A stretch of 64,000 nucleotides of DNA from Ancylobacter novellus (lineage in GTDB: Bacteria > Pseudomonadota > Alphaproteobacteria > Rhizobiales > Methylopilaceae), in assembly GCA_003241695.1 (NCBI GenBank), contig QFPN01000007.1, positions 62,001 to 126,000 on the forward strand. The letters run 5' to 3'. Numbering within the stretch: position 1 is the stretch's first letter; each line of letters begins with the position of its first letter. Of this stretch, positions 23,271 to 32,035 are shown piece by piece. The translations under genes were made by a program, and so were the position numbers. The notes beneath the pieces were generated by a model. The model had not been told where the DNA came from. It was given only the letters and a program-made list of their open reading frames with translations, and ran no database searches.

Positions 23271-24006
23271 CGCCCCGATCTTTCCACCTACCGCCCTGGA
23301 GCACCGCGACGGGGGACGACTGGAAGAGCATCGCTCTTAGGATAAGGGGCGCGGGGCGGCCCGGCGGGGGCACGATCCACATCTGGTTTTCCCCGCCAAA
23401 AGGGTCTTCGGCCCTGCGGCCCCGCACCTCCTGGCGAAGCAGCGCCACCTGTGTCTTCAGATCGCCGATCGCCCCCATGATCATGTCGCGGGCGGCCTGA
23501 TTTGCGGTGCGATCCGCCTCGCGGTCGCGGAGGCGTTCGTCGCGCCCGTCGCTCAGCTTCTTGCCCAACTCGGCGACGGTTCCCTCGAGGCGACGGAAGT
23601 CAGAGTACCCGACGCGCCAGCTCTTGAACTCTTCCTCGGACCGCGCCCGCCACGTGTCGATGTCTGCGATCCGAGCGCTGCGGTCCTTGTCGATCCGGTC
23701 GACGCCGGTCAGGGCCGACTTCGCGAGCCCTTCGATGCGGTCCATGCGGTCCGCCTGATCGCGCTGCGCATTGACGGTCACGCCGATCAGCGCCGTAAGC
23801 ACAATGCCGACCACGACGTTCACCAGGCCGCCATAACGCTCGTACCACGACTTTACCGGCGGAGGCGCGGCGTCCTCCTTGCGCCGGTCCCGACGCATCG
23901 ACTCCAACGTGTCGGACATTTGTTCGAGCTTCTGGCGCAAGACTTCACGATCCAGCTTTGTGCCGGAGAGCAGGTCATCCGGCTCCCCTTCCGCGTATGC
24001 TCCCAC
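23248..24006 (-). CDS. Phage-associated membrane and coiled-coil protein
   Basis: A protein of 252 residues: a hydrophilic N-terminus with a coiled coil (EVLRQKLEQMSDTLESMRRD), one membrane helix at about residues 58-80 (GGLVNVVVGIVLTALIGVTV), a long coiled coil (about 85-190) and a Pro-rich C-terminus. It follows the holin-like gene with four bases between, so it probably acts in lysis as a spanin-like or accessory protein, or as a membrane anchor. That role is inferred from position only. Confidence 0.6.
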   Translation of the reverse strand: MGAYAEGEPDDLLSGTKLDREVLRQKLEQMSDTLESMRRDRRKEDAAPPPVKSWYERYGGLVNVVVGIVLTALIGVTVNAQRDQADRMDRIEGLAKSALTGVDRIDKDRSARIADIDTWRARSEEEFKSWRVGYSDFRRLEGTVAELGKKLSDGRDERLRDREADRTANQAARDMIMGAIGDLKTQVALLRQEVRGRRAEDPFGGENQMWIVPPPGRPAPLILRAMLFQSSPVAVLQGGRWKDRGVRPSQAL

Positions 24007-24010
24007 CAGA

Positions 24011-24373
24011 TCAGGCCAGCGGCCGGGTCGTGGTCTCGCGGCCGTACCAGGCCCAGGCGAGGCCGCCGATCGTCAGCACGGTCGTCGCGACTGTCGACAC
24101 GTCGTCGGCGTTCCACGTCTGGCCGAAGGCCCCGGCGAGGATCACGATCGTCTTGGCTAGGCCGGTCATCTGGAGGATCTGCGCCGCGCCGGCGGCGACG
24201 ATGCCCTGGATCGTTTCGGACGCCAGCCGAGAGACCGGCTTCAGCGCAGGCGCGATGGCCGGATCGGTCACGACGCGGCGGGCGACGTCGGACGGAGGAG
24301 CGTCCGCCGGCAGGGCGCGGACGGCGCTCTCCACGGCGTCGGCGAGCTTCGGCTTGGTGATGGGCTTGGTCAT
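24011..24373 (-). CDS. Putative holin-like membrane protein
   Basis: A protein of 120 residues with a hydrophilic N-terminal half and two weak membrane helices (about 70-90, ILQMTGLAKTIVILAGAF, and about 97-113, VATTVLTIGGLAWAWYG). Its size, topology and place between an endolysin and a coiled-coil membrane protein at the end of the late region suggest a holin, which makes the inner membrane lesion at lysis. The sequence does not carry a decisive signature. Confidence 0.5.
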   Translation of the reverse strand: MTKPITKPKLADAVESAVRALPADAPPSDVARRVVTDPAIAPALKPVSRLASETIQGIVAAGAAQILQMTGLAKTIVILAGAFGQTWNADDVSTVATTVLTIGGLAWAWYGRETTTRPLA

Positions 24374-24697
24374 GGTCGTCAGTCCTTCGTGACGAGCCGG
24401 CAGGCTTTGCGCGGCTTCTCGGGCTTGGGAGTCGGATCGACGACAGCGCTGATCGCGGGGCGGCGGCGCGCCAATACCGTTCCGTCTCGGCTGTGGATGC
24501 GGCGAGAAGGATGGCTTCGAGCGCAGAAGCCGGCGGACGGAACGGCGAACCGCCTTTGTTCGACCGGGGTCTAAAAGATTGCGCGCGTCAGATCGTTGAA
24601 GCTCAGAATCTCTCGCATTAGCTAGATTTTACCGAGAGCGGGAGCCTCAAAGCGCCTGTTGCTGTCACGCCGCGTTGTTTTCGCGTTCCGCCCCAAG

Positions 24698-24985
24698 ATG
24701 GTTTCGGCGATGCACGAAGAAGCCCTCGCCGAAATTTCGAATAAAAAAGTCGCTCCTCTATTGGAGATCTTCGTTGTTGAGATCTGTTTCTTCGAGAGCG
24801 GGGAAGATTTTGAGCCTATTTCACGGCTCCCCAACGTCTCGGTTTCGGTGCAGGGGGCGACAATCAAGGCGCAGTTGGCGCTCTTGGACCCCAGTTATCG
24901 GACGCGCGCGAATGGCTTTCGCATCCTGGCGGATGAGGGAGCCGAGATTCTTCGATCGCACGGCGACGAGTTCCAGAACGATTAG
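24698..24985 (+). CDS. Hypothetical protein, 95 residues
   Basis: An open frame with plausible protein composition (VSAMHEEALAEISNKK, LLEIFVVEICFFESGEDFEP) on the strand opposite the lysis genes. ATG at 24698 is used; a TTG at 24659 would extend it by 13 residues. There is no clear ribosome site and no family recognised. It may be a cargo gene in the lysis region. Confidence 0.35.
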   Translation: MVSAMHEEALAEISNKKVAPLLEIFVVEICFFESGEDFEPISRLPNVSVSVQGATIKAQLALLDPSYRTRANGFRILADEGAEILRSHGDEFQND

Positions 24986-25173
24986 CGGCCTTGAAGACCC
25001 CGCCTCTTTCATGGGCAGCGGGCGTTCGTTCGCCCATTTTCGAGGCTGCAATCGCCTTAAGTGCGTGCACCTTGCAGAAGAATGATGCAGGGTAGGCGTG
25101 TGCCGCTTTGATCCTTTGGGATCCTGGCGGTGCGGGCCGGCGAGTGGTCCCCCAGATCTTCCGCCGGCCCGCT

Positions 25174-25398
25174 TCACGCTCCGACCCTCGCTTCCAGCGC
25201 CGCGATCATCCGCTTGAGGATCAGGAGCCGCCCAGACAGGTCGTCGGGCTCCGGCTCTGAAGGCTCGGGCGTCGCGACCCTGAGCGCCGCCTCGAAGCTT
25301 TCCGCGTAGCCCTTGATCAGGTCCGCCTTGTCGGTCCCGTTGACGACCTGACGAGTGTTGCGGCGCGGCCACTCTCGCCAACACTCGGCTGATCGCCG
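25174..25398 (-). pseudogene. Start-less open frame, likely gene remnant
   Basis: Seventy-five codons read as a credible small protein (WPRRNTRQVVNGTDKADLIK, then PEPDDLSGRLLILKRMIAALEARVGA before a TGA at 25174), with an acidic linker and a C-terminal helix. No ATG, GTG or TTG lies in frame ahead of the protein-like part, and a TAA closes the frame at 25399. It is probably the 3' part of a broken phage gene, or uses a rare start. Confidence 0.3.
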
Positions 25399-25412
25399 TT
25401 ACTATCCAGGAC

Positions 25413-25640
25413 TTGCTGGATATTCAGAACCGTCCAGCATCGGCGGATCAGGACTGCGGCGACGTCATTGCGCGATTTGCACCCTCGCTGCGCGGTGACC
25501 GTCGTGCTATGTACTCAGCTTGGGTGTCACTCAATTTGGTCGTCGGGAGGCGGTTAAAGTCGCGCCCCATCAAACAGGCCGTAATGTGCTTGGGCGACAT
25601 CGCGCTGAAAGAGATGACGTCCGAAGGGCGCTTCGTTTAA
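25413..25640 (+). CDS. Possible small protein, 75 residues
   Basis: A TTG-started frame with a helical middle (YSAWVSLNLVVGRRLKSRPIKQAVMCLGDIALKEM). There is no convincing ribosome site and it could be a chance frame; the residue composition argues mildly for a gene. No family recognised. Confidence 0.25.
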   Translation: MLDIQNRPASADQDCGDVIARFAPSLRGDRRAMYSAWVSLNLVVGRRLKSRPIKQAVMCLGDIALKEMTSEGRFV

Positions 25641-25747
25641 GGACAACGGCGCGGCTTCCAAGTTCACGTCGGTAACACGGACGGCAAGCTCGCGACGCCG
25701 TCCACCTCCTTGATGAAGGTCGGGCAGTCGAGCAGATGGACTGTAGC

Positions 25748-26623
25748 TCAAGCTGCGGCGGCCCAGGTCTTCGGCCCGACGACGCCGTCCGTGAAGAGCC
25801 CCCGCGCCTTCTGCCAGGCCTTGGTCGCCGTCTCGGTCGCAGCCCCGAACACGCCGTCCGCCCCGCCGTCGAAGCGATAGCCGGCGGCAAGCAGGAGCTC
25901 CTGCCAGATCACGACAAGCGGCCCTCGCGAGCCGCGGCCGATCCGCATGCGCGGCAGGACGATGGAACCGGGGCCGGCGGCCGGGAGATACGGCGTGTCG
26001 GAAATCGCCCGCCACTTGTTGTGCGCGGCCGCGAGGCGCGTGTGATAGCCGTGGGTCGCGTAGGATGATCCGTTGTAGCCGCGGGCGACGCCACGACAGT
26101 CGTCGCCTGTCGTCGGTCTCTTTAGCGCCGCGAGCGCCCGGAGATCGTCGTCGAGCTTCGCCGCCGTCACGAAGCTCACCATGGCCGCGAGATGGGCGGC
26201 CTCGCCGTCCATGAACGCGCGCACCATGGCCTGCGGCGTGTCGAAACCGGCGGCGACGCAGTTCTCGCCGAGGATCTGACCGAGCCCCCAGGAAGCCGCC
26301 TTGAGCGCCACCGTCTCGTCGACCGCCATGGCGAGCGCGATGCGCGGATAGCTGTCGGCAGGGTAAGGCTTCTCGCCCCACTTCGGATAGGCGAGACCGA
26401 GGCGCACGAGCTCGGCCCGGACTGCGCCCGACGAGTTGCGATAGGCGACGTGCGGCTCGTAGAGCGCTTTCGGGCGCCCGGTCTTGTCGAAGCCCGAGCC
26501 GGCCGCCTCCACGTCGAGCAGCATGTGCAGCTCGTCTTCGCCGACGCCGATGGGCGCGCCGATCCTCGGGAGGTCGATGTCGTCAAGGCGCGCGGCCGCG
26601 CCCTGGAAACCGTTCCAGGTCAT
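25748..26623 (-). CDS. Phage endolysin: N-acetylmuramidase with C-terminal peptidoglycan-binding domain
   Basis: A protein of 291 residues. Residues about 35-200 match the N-acetylmuramidase (PF11860) domain: EDELHMLLDVEAAGSGFDKTG with the catalytic Glu region, ALYEPHVAYR, ALKAASWGLGQILGEN and ARGYNGSSYATHGYHTRLAAAH. Residues about 225-290 are a PG_binding_1 domain (ELLLAAGYRFDGGADGVFGAATETATKAWQ). It cuts the glycan backbone to release virions. There is no signal peptide, so it needs a holin. ATG at 26623 follows GGAG. A minus-strand terminator lies just 25 bases upstream. Confidence 0.9.
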   Translation of the reverse strand: MTWNGFQGAAARLDDIDLPRIGAPIGVGEDELHMLLDVEAAGSGFDKTGRPKALYEPHVAYRNSSGAVRAELVRLGLAYPKWGEKPYPADSYPRIALAMAVDETVALKAASWGLGQILGENCVAAGFDTPQAMVRAFMDGEAAHLAAMVSFVTAAKLDDDLRALAALKRPTTGDDCRGVARGYNGSSYATHGYHTRLAAAHNKWRAISDTPYLPAAGPGSIVLPRMRIGRGSRGPLVVIWQELLLAAGYRFDGGADGVFGAATETATKAWQKARGLFTDGVVGPKTWAAAA

Positions 26624-26647
26624 GCAGGTCTCCGATGTGAAGATATG

Positions 26648-26672
26648 AAAAAGCCGCCCTCGGGGGGCGGCC
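26648..26672 (-). terminator. Intrinsic terminator immediately upstream of the endolysin gene
   Basis: On the minus strand a seven-base GC stem (26653-26659 with 26665-26671) is followed by five T (26648-26652). It ends 24 bases before the endolysin ATG, leaving no room for a separate promoter, so the endolysin message should depend on read-through. Confidence 0.75.
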
Positions 26673-26832
26673 ATGCTGCTTCAGATCAAGCCCGCGGCGG
26701 CTTCGACGGCGGGACGTTCAATGGCTTGGCGGCGTGATGACGCCGGACAGTCGGATTGTAACGACCAAAATTGACGCTAAGACTTTTGTATCGAATTGGA
26801 ACTCGCGACGTATTCCTAGCGTTCAGCGGCCC

Positions 26833-27039
26833 ATGAACCGTATTACGCTTTCTCGGCCAGAGTATTTAATTTTACAGCTTCTGGCGGAAATGGAACTTCC
26901 TATAGAATTTGACGGCGATGCCGCGTCTGCGTTGATCCAGTACGGCTTTATCGAACGTGGCGCTCTCGGAGTAAGAATTACAGACGCTGGCAGGATGCGC
27001 GCTATGTGTCCGCTTCACATAGATGACGAAGACATCTAG
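26833..27039 (+). CDS. Small possible winged-helix protein
   Basis: A protein of 68 residues (MNRITLSRPEYLILQLLAEMELPIEFDGD..QYGFIERGALGVRITDAGR) whose helix-helix-wing pattern resembles a small MarR-type winged helix. The longer in-frame start at 26734 gives an N-terminus that is less protein-like. It is on the plus strand between lysis and tail genes, with AT-rich DNA in front. Function unknown. Confidence 0.45.
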   Translation: MNRITLSRPEYLILQLLAEMELPIEFDGDAASALIQYGFIERGALGVRITDAGRMRAMCPLHIDDEDI

Positions 27040-27266
27040 GCGGCGCCAAAATTTACCATTCCCTTTTTAATCAAGAGAAGAGTTCGATACTCCTCCCACT
27101 GCCGCAGTTCCCGTCTTGAACTTTCCAAGAGAGCATCAAGCGCGGAAGTGTCCAGTTTTGCCTCTCTCAATCGGAATAAGACATCGCATTGCGCATGCAA
27201 TTGGGCCGTCGTCTCGTGAATGCGTTCGTCCGCAAAACTGATCTGCTTTTCGACCTCATTGACCAA
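27036..27266 (-). CDS. Small coiled-coil protein
   Basis: A helical protein of 76 residues (MVNEVEKQISFADERIHETTAQLHAQ... and LDALLESSRRELRQWEEYRTLLL) with heptad-like spacing. It is convergent with the 26833 gene, overlapping by four bases. It lies between the tail-fibre terminator and the endolysin terminator. Function unknown. Confidence 0.5.
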   Translation of the reverse strand: MVNEVEKQISFADERIHETTAQLHAQCDVLFRLREAKLDTSALDALLESSRRELRQWEEYRTLLLIKKGMVNFGAA

Positions 27267-27514
27267 AGCGCGCCTCCTGAAAAACCCCTCTGCTTCCAGT
27301 CATGTATGCTGATTGCGAGAATAACCGCGTTTCCTGCGCATTTGGTTGCATGCAAGCTTTTAAACTTTCGTCCTAATCAGCATCATCCATTCTCTGACCT
27401 GCATGACTGCAGAAAGGAAAAAGGCCGCTGTGTGAGCGGGCGACAGTCAACGCTTTACTGGCCGCGTGCGCCTGATAGGAATCCTGTCTGCGCAACTTAT
27501 GCGGGACGTCCGCC

Positions 27515-27736
27515 ATGCCTTATCGCGTCAGCAGCGGCCCGGCCGAGGGCCGCACCATCATCGTCGCCCATAGCGCTCAGGAAGCGTTGAGCCTCTATCG
27601 AATGCTGCAGGAGCAGGGAGCCGAGAACCTGGATATCGGTCACCTCGAACGTGGCCCCCTCACCATTAACGAGGTTTCGGCGATCGCCGCGACGGAAGCC
27701 GATCCTAGTCCTGAAACTCCTGCGCCGACCTCTTAG
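27515..27736 (+). CDS. Hypothetical protein, 73 residues
   Basis: A small protein (MPYRVSSGPAEGRTIIVAHSAQEALSLYRML..) with an alternating strand-helix pattern in the first 45 residues and an acidic, Pro-rich tail. Similar short proteins with 'AEALxLxxxLxxxG' helices occur widely in Rhizobiales. ATG at 27515 is the natural start. No function known. Confidence 0.55.
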   Translation: MPYRVSSGPAEGRTIIVAHSAQEALSLYRMLQEQGAENLDIGHLERGPLTINEVSAIAATEADPSPETPAPTS

Positions 27737-27867
27737 AGCGCCGTCACGCTCCAGCTTTCGCCGTTCCAGACGGCGGCAGCGGTCTCGGGGTCGTGGGTCG
27801 GCGCGGTAGGCCACCCGGTAGACGTGATCGTCGATGATCGCTCGCGGGTCGCGCGATCGTTCTCCAA
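27733..27867 (-). other. Possible short frame or remnant behind the tail-fibre terminator
   Basis: A 44-codon minus-strand frame ends GWPTAPTHDPETAAAVWNGESWSVTAL, resembling the C-terminus of small phage tail-associated proteins. Only a TTG could start it, and there is no ribosome site. It may be a shortened leftover of a tail-fibre assembly gene. Confidence 0.2.
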
Positions 27868-27877
27868 TGTCGGATAT

Positions 27878-27898
27878 AAAAAAGCCCCCTGCGGGAGC
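27878..27898 (-). terminator. Intrinsic terminator behind the tail-fibre gene
   Basis: On the minus strand a six-base stem with a three-base loop (27884-27898) is followed by six T (27878-27883), 28 bases after the tail-fibre stop. It marks the nominal end of the structural operon. Confidence 0.8.
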
Positions 27899-27925
27899 GC
27901 GCGGGGAAGCGGCGACCTTAGAAGG

Positions 27926-30244
27926 TCAAGGCAGGTAGCAGGTTTCGATCGTGTAGCCGGCGAGCGTCAGGTTGTCGGTGTCGACCGCCAGCAACGCGTT
28001 GAAGTCGACCGGCCAATCGTTGGCCGTGTTTATCGAAGCGGTCTGCGGCGTGCCCGAGCCCGAGCCGTAGTTGACCGAGCCGGACGCCCCGACCTGGGAG
28101 CTCACAGAGCCGGCGTTCTGGACGGTGACGACCGACCGCGCATTGCTGCCGGAGGTGAGGGCCTGGCCGGACCAGATGTTGCCGTTGACGCGCGTGCGGC
28201 CAGTCTTGACGTTGGCGTTCACCGTCGAAGACGTCCAAAGCGCCGTGATCCGCGCCCAGCCGTTCGGGCCGAGAGATCCGCCCGGAATGGTCACGGTCTT
28301 CAGCGTCGTGGCTGCCGTCGAGCCCGTGAACGGGATCGCCACGCCGCTGGCCTCGATGCACCTCACGACGCCGGCCGCGGCGCCGACCGCATTGTACTGG
28401 TCCGCCCGACCGTCATATCTGACGGTCTTGGTCCCGTTCGCGACGAGGACGTCGAGCCGCACGCGCGCATTCGCGGGAGGCGTCCTGTAGAAGCCGCCGG
28501 ACACACCGGCGCCGTGCATGTGGACGTTGAGGTAGATGTCGCCGTCGATCGGGGTGACGTCGCCGGTTTCGTCGTCGCTGCCGCCTTCGCCGATCGTTTC
28601 CGTGCCGCAGACCGCGAGATACTGGCACCCGGAAATCGTGCCGCCGAGCACTCGGAAGTCGCCGACCTTGCCTTGCGGCGTCGGGGTCTGAGGCTCGTCC
28701 GGGTCGGCGTCGTCCGGGACCGTCTTCGGCTTGAGGTTGAAGCGGATGGCGGCCGGCGCGACGCCGTCGAGCGTCGCATTGAGCCGGCCGATGATCACGC
28801 TTCGCACGTCCGGCGTCGGGCCCGGCCAGTCGGCGTTCGTGGTGACGTCGATCGCACGGCGCACGAGGCCGTGACCAGTGAGGCTCTCGACGATGAACCC
28901 ATCGTTGTCGGTCGTTTGAAGAAGCTGCCAACACGCGTAGGGCGTGTCCTGCGCGATCGCCGTCGCGAGGCCGAACGTCGTCTCGCGCGTGTGGCTGGCG
29001 CGGATCAGCGCGGAGCCGCCGTGGCCCGCGCCCGTCCCAAGCCCGACGTCATATCCGGTGACCTTGGTGACGGTCGTTTTGCGCCACTGCGCCTTGCCGC
29101 CGACGCCGTCCTCCGCGAGCGAGTTCATCGCGCCGTCGTTGAACTTGAACACGCACCCGCGCGAGCGCCGGCTGGTGACGTCGGCGAAGGTGTTGCCGAC
29201 CGAGTCGCCATACCCCGGCGCATGTGCGCCACGGATGCAGTGCTCCTGATTGTCCGCGAAGTCGAACACGCCGAAGGAGCCGTTCTTTGAACCGCCCACC
29301 AGAATGCAGTTGTTGCCCGGAGACTTGGTCGCCCCGGCGGCCACGCCGAAGGTCTTGCCCCTCGGCATCGAATAGTCGGCGACGCCCATGAGCCGGAACG
29401 CGCGGAAGAATGTGTCGACCCGGAAATCCTTGATCCGCCAGCCGCGGCGCGGCGCGATCGGAGAGACGCCGTCGCGGATGGATTGCGCGGCGACCAGGAA
29501 CGGTCGTCGGATGTTCTTCGATCTGAGATCGTTGATGTCCCACTCGTCCCCGTCGAAGCAGATCGAACCGTCGCGAAGGGTCCCGTCCCAGGCCCGGATG
29601 GCGAGAATGCCGCCGATCTGAACCCGGTTTTTGACGATGGCGGTTTCCTGGTTCTTCGAGCTCGCCTGCGCCGGCATCTCGAAGATCAGGTCTTCGAACG
29701 TGCTGTCGTCTCCGATCCAGACGTCGAACGGCGACGGATCGCCCGCCGGGACCACCGGCTGAAGGCGCCCCCGCCCGACGGCCATCGAACCGTTCGGGAT
29801 GATCAGCGCGCCGTGGCGATAAATCCTGTTCTTCGAGAAGCGGACCGGAAAACCGCGCAGTACGCTCTCTTCAAACGCCTGCCGGAGCGCGACGGAGTTC
29901 GCGGCCAAAGCCTCCGGCGTCGTCACGCCGAAGCCGTCGACCGCGCCCTTGTCCTCGGGAAAAATGTCCTGAGAGCCGATGTTGATGCGGGCGTTAAGAC
30001 GCAGCGCGCCGGTCGTCAGGTTCGACAGATCGGCCTTCGCCCGAGCCGCGATCACCTGCGCGAGCTGGGTGACGTCGTCGGACGGGGTAAGCCCGTCGGC
30101 CAGGATCGCGTTGACGATCTCGCGCTGCGGCTGCTCCACCGCCGCGGCGGGCACGCGCGACCCCGTCGTTCCGCCGGATGCGAGGTTACGCGGCGCATAG
30201 GGAGCGTTCGCGTCGGTCGCGCCGACCGGAGGCTGATATCTCAC
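27926..30244 (-). CDS. Tail fibre protein with beta-helix region
   Basis: A protein of 772 residues. The N-terminal 100 residues (RVPAAAVEQPQREIVNAILADGLTPSDD..QLAQVI) resemble the tail-attachment part of Mu/P2-type fibres. Residues about 110-500 have the repetitive Gly/Asn-rich strands of a right-handed beta-helix (pectate-lyase-like or glycan-binding), and the last 150 residues form a Ser/Thr/Gly-rich receptor-binding tip. It should bind or degrade host surface glycan. Its start overlaps the DUF2313 gene by four bases. Host specificity cannot be read. Confidence 0.8.
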   Translation of the reverse strand: MRYQPPVGATDANAPYAPRNLASGGTTGSRVPAAAVEQPQREIVNAILADGLTPSDDVTQLAQVIAARAKADLSNLTTGALRLNARINIGSQDIFPEDKGAVDGFGVTTPEALAANSVALRQAFEESVLRGFPVRFSKNRIYRHGALIIPNGSMAVGRGRLQPVVPAGDPSPFDVWIGDDSTFEDLIFEMPAQASSKNQETAIVKNRVQIGGILAIRAWDGTLRDGSICFDGDEWDINDLRSKNIRRPFLVAAQSIRDGVSPIAPRRGWRIKDFRVDTFFRAFRLMGVADYSMPRGKTFGVAAGATKSPGNNCILVGGSKNGSFGVFDFADNQEHCIRGAHAPGYGDSVGNTFADVTSRRSRGCVFKFNDGAMNSLAEDGVGGKAQWRKTTVTKVTGYDVGLGTGAGHGGSALIRASHTRETTFGLATAIAQDTPYACWQLLQTTDNDGFIVESLTGHGLVRRAIDVTTNADWPGPTPDVRSVIIGRLNATLDGVAPAAIRFNLKPKTVPDDADPDEPQTPTPQGKVGDFRVLGGTISGCQYLAVCGTETIGEGGSDDETGDVTPIDGDIYLNVHMHGAGVSGGFYRTPPANARVRLDVLVANGTKTVRYDGRADQYNAVGAAAGVVRCIEASGVAIPFTGSTAATTLKTVTIPGGSLGPNGWARITALWTSSTVNANVKTGRTRVNGNIWSGQALTSGSNARSVVTVQNAGSVSSQVGASGSVNYGSGSGTPQTASINTANDWPVDFNALLAVDTDNLTLAGYTIETCYLP

Positions 30245-30930
30245 GGGGTCACCATGATGGCGTGGAGTGGAACGAAGGGGGCCAGCGCCCGGCGCAGCTC
30301 CGCGTTGGTCGCGAAGGGGCCGCGGTCGACGACGCGGATGATCCAGTATTTCCAGACGTCTTCAGCCGCGACGGCGTCTAGGATGTCGACGTCGGCCGGA
30401 TCGGGCGCCGGATCGTAGAAGCCCGCGCCGAGCTCGCTCGCGTCGACCTGGAACTGGTCGGGCTCCTCGACGGTGATCGTCGCGCCGACGAGCTTCGCGA
30501 GGCCGATGAAATCCGCCGCCGACACGCAGGAGCCGCCGGCGTGGCGGATGCGCGCCGTCGCGATCCGCGCCTTCACCGTCGAAGCGAGCGGGCCGAAGGC
30601 GTCAGGCAGGCCGAGCTCCGCCTCCCAGTCCTCGAGGGACGTGACGATGGCGCTCGAAAAGATCTCGTTCGCGACCGTGGACTCCCGGACGTTGAGGTCG
30701 ACGACCCAGGCGGCGATCGCGGTCCAGAACTGCGCCATGCGCGGCGAGACGCTGGCGGCGTTGCCGACCTCGTCGGTTCCCCAGGCCGGCCCGCGCGGCG
30801 TCAGCGCCACGACCTGCGGCAGGATCTCGGCGACGGTCGGGTCGGTCTGCTTGTCGACGACCTCCGGCGGGTCGATCGGAAGCCGCGCCGCAGGCCAGTC
30901 GGGCTGCAGAGTCCAGATCACGTTGGGCAT
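30241..30930 (-). CDS. DUF2313/YmfQ family tail protein (Mu gp48-like)
   Basis: A protein of 229 residues with family features: LPQVVALTPRGPAWG near residue 38, ESTVANEIFSSAIVTSLEDWEAELGLPD, and ARIATARIRHAGGSCVSAADFIGLAKLVGATITVEE. In Mu-like phages this protein sits between the baseplate wedge and the tail fibre and helps attach the fibre. It follows the baseplate J protein by 13 bases and overlaps the fibre gene. Confidence 0.88.
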   Translation of the reverse strand: MPNVIWTLQPDWPAARLPIDPPEVVDKQTDPTVAEILPQVVALTPRGPAWGTDEVGNAASVSPRMAQFWTAIAAWVVDLNVRESTVANEIFSSAIVTSLEDWEAELGLPDAFGPLASTVKARIATARIRHAGGSCVSAADFIGLAKLVGATITVEEPDQFQVDASELGAGFYDPAPDPADVDILDAVAAEDVWKYWIIRVVDRGPFATNAELRRALAPFVPLHAIMVTP

Positions 30931-30943
30931 GGCGGGGTTCGGC

Positions 30944-32035
30944 TCAGACGTACGTGATCGCGCCGAGCGTCGGCATCACGCCGGCGGCGAAGGTTAGCGT
31001 CGCGGCCGGCGCGACGAGGGTGAAGCCGTTCTCTCCGACGACGCGGGCGATCGCGCCTTCGATCACGGTCCGCCGCAGCTTGAAGGGCTTCGACGGTCGA
31101 CCGGGCTCCGCCTCGTCTTTGAAGGCCGCCGCAAGCTCGGCCGCGATCGCGTCGCGGGTGGCCGACGCGCTGTCGGCAAGATCCGCGATCGAAATCGCGA
31201 CCGGCGAAGCGGCCGGCGGCGTCGCGAAGATCCGGGCCGTGAGAGGGCGGCGCAGCGGGCTCTCGATATAGGCCTGGACCACGGCCACCTGGTCGGCGGT
31301 CGGGATCGCGTCCGGCTGGTCGGTCACGGTGAACTGCAGCCAGATCGCGCGCACGTCGTCGACGAAGGGCTCGACGAAGACGCGGTCGACGGCGGCCAGC
31401 GCGTCGCGGGTCCAGCGCTCCCAGTCGGCCGCCGATCCGCCTGCCGGAGGCTTGCGCCGGCGGTCGATCGCGCGACGGCGAAGCGCGCGGATCGATTCCC
31501 GATCGGAGCCGCCCGTGAGGCCGCCCGCGGCGACGACGCCCGACCAATCCAGTCCGTCCGGAAGCGTCTCGTCGCTTGCGACCGTCATGGCGAGACCCGC
31601 ACCGCAGTCGCCGACCGCACCATCGTCCTCGGCCTCGATCGGAACGACGAGCGTCGTCGAGGTCGCGGTCACCGTCGCGGTCGCCCGATAGGCGACGCCG
31701 TCGGCGCGAAGGAACCGCAGACCCTCGGGCACGACCGTTCCGACCACGGCCGCGAACTCGACCGCGCCCGACGCCGGCGCCGCCGCGGCCCGGACGAGGC
31801 CGAGGTCGTAGGCGTGGCGCTCGAGCGCGTCGGGGTCGCAGGTCGAAACGAAGAGCTGATCGTAGAGGAAGGCGCGCCGCAGTTCGTGCTCGCGGCCGAG
31901 CATCGCCAGCACCTTGGCCGTGACCGTGAAGGTGTTGGGCCACACCGCCACCACGGCGCCCTCGACCGAAGACGTGAAGTAACCGCGGGCCTCGGCGGAC
32001 AACTCGTCGAGGGTGCGGACCCTATATCCCGCCAT
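30944..32035 (-). CDS. Baseplate J-like protein (Mu gp47-like)
   Basis: A protein of 363 residues of the Baseplate_J family: the N-terminal VRTLDELSAEARGYFTSSVEGAVVAVWP, then FVSTCDPDALERHAYDLGL, a central strand-rich domain (GTVVPEGLRFLRADGVAYRAT) and GGLTGGSDRESIRALRRRAIDRRRKPPAGGSAADWERW, the best-conserved block. It forms the baseplate wedge. I start at the ATG at 32035, which overlaps the gp46-like gene by 14 bases; the frame runs on upstream but not as protein. Confidence 0.93.
   Translation of the reverse strand: MAGYRVRTLDELSAEARGYFTSSVEGAVVAVWPNTFTVTAKVLAMLGREHELRRAFLYDQLFVSTCDPDALERHAYDLGLVRAAAAPASGAVEFAAVVGTVVPEGLRFLRADGVAYRATATVTATSTTLVVPIEAEDDGAVGDCGAGLAMTVASDETLPDGLDWSGVVAAGGLTGGSDRESIRALRRRAIDRRRKPPAGGSAADWERWTRDALAAVDRVFVEPFVDDVRAIWLQFTVTDQPDAIPTADQVAVVQAYIESPLRRPLTARIFATPPAASPVAISIADLADSASATRDAIAAELAAAFKDEAEPGRPSKPFKLRRTVIEGAIARVVGENGFTLVAPAATLTFAAGVMPTLGAITYV

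Larger units (their letters stand above)
24374..25747. other. Gene-poor stretch between holin-like and endolysin genes
   Basis: About 1.4 kb with only weak coding signal, listed separately where something is visible. A minus-strand frame at 24378-24560 reads into a Pro/Lys-rich tail (DPTPKPEKPRKACRLVTKD) but has no ATG or GTG. Base composition is uneven: 24600-24990 is AT-richer than both sides. The stretch looks like decayed or replaced late-region DNA. Confidence 0.4.

Noticed and set aside
24389..24574. Plus-strand frame of 61 codons beside the holin-like gene
   Set aside because: Arg-rich reading without ribosome site; the minus strand shows a more protein-like but start-less tail.
25554..26381. 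Minus-strand frame overlapping the endolysin in another frame
   Set aside because: Arg/Gly-rich and out of frame with the muramidase, which explains the same DNA.
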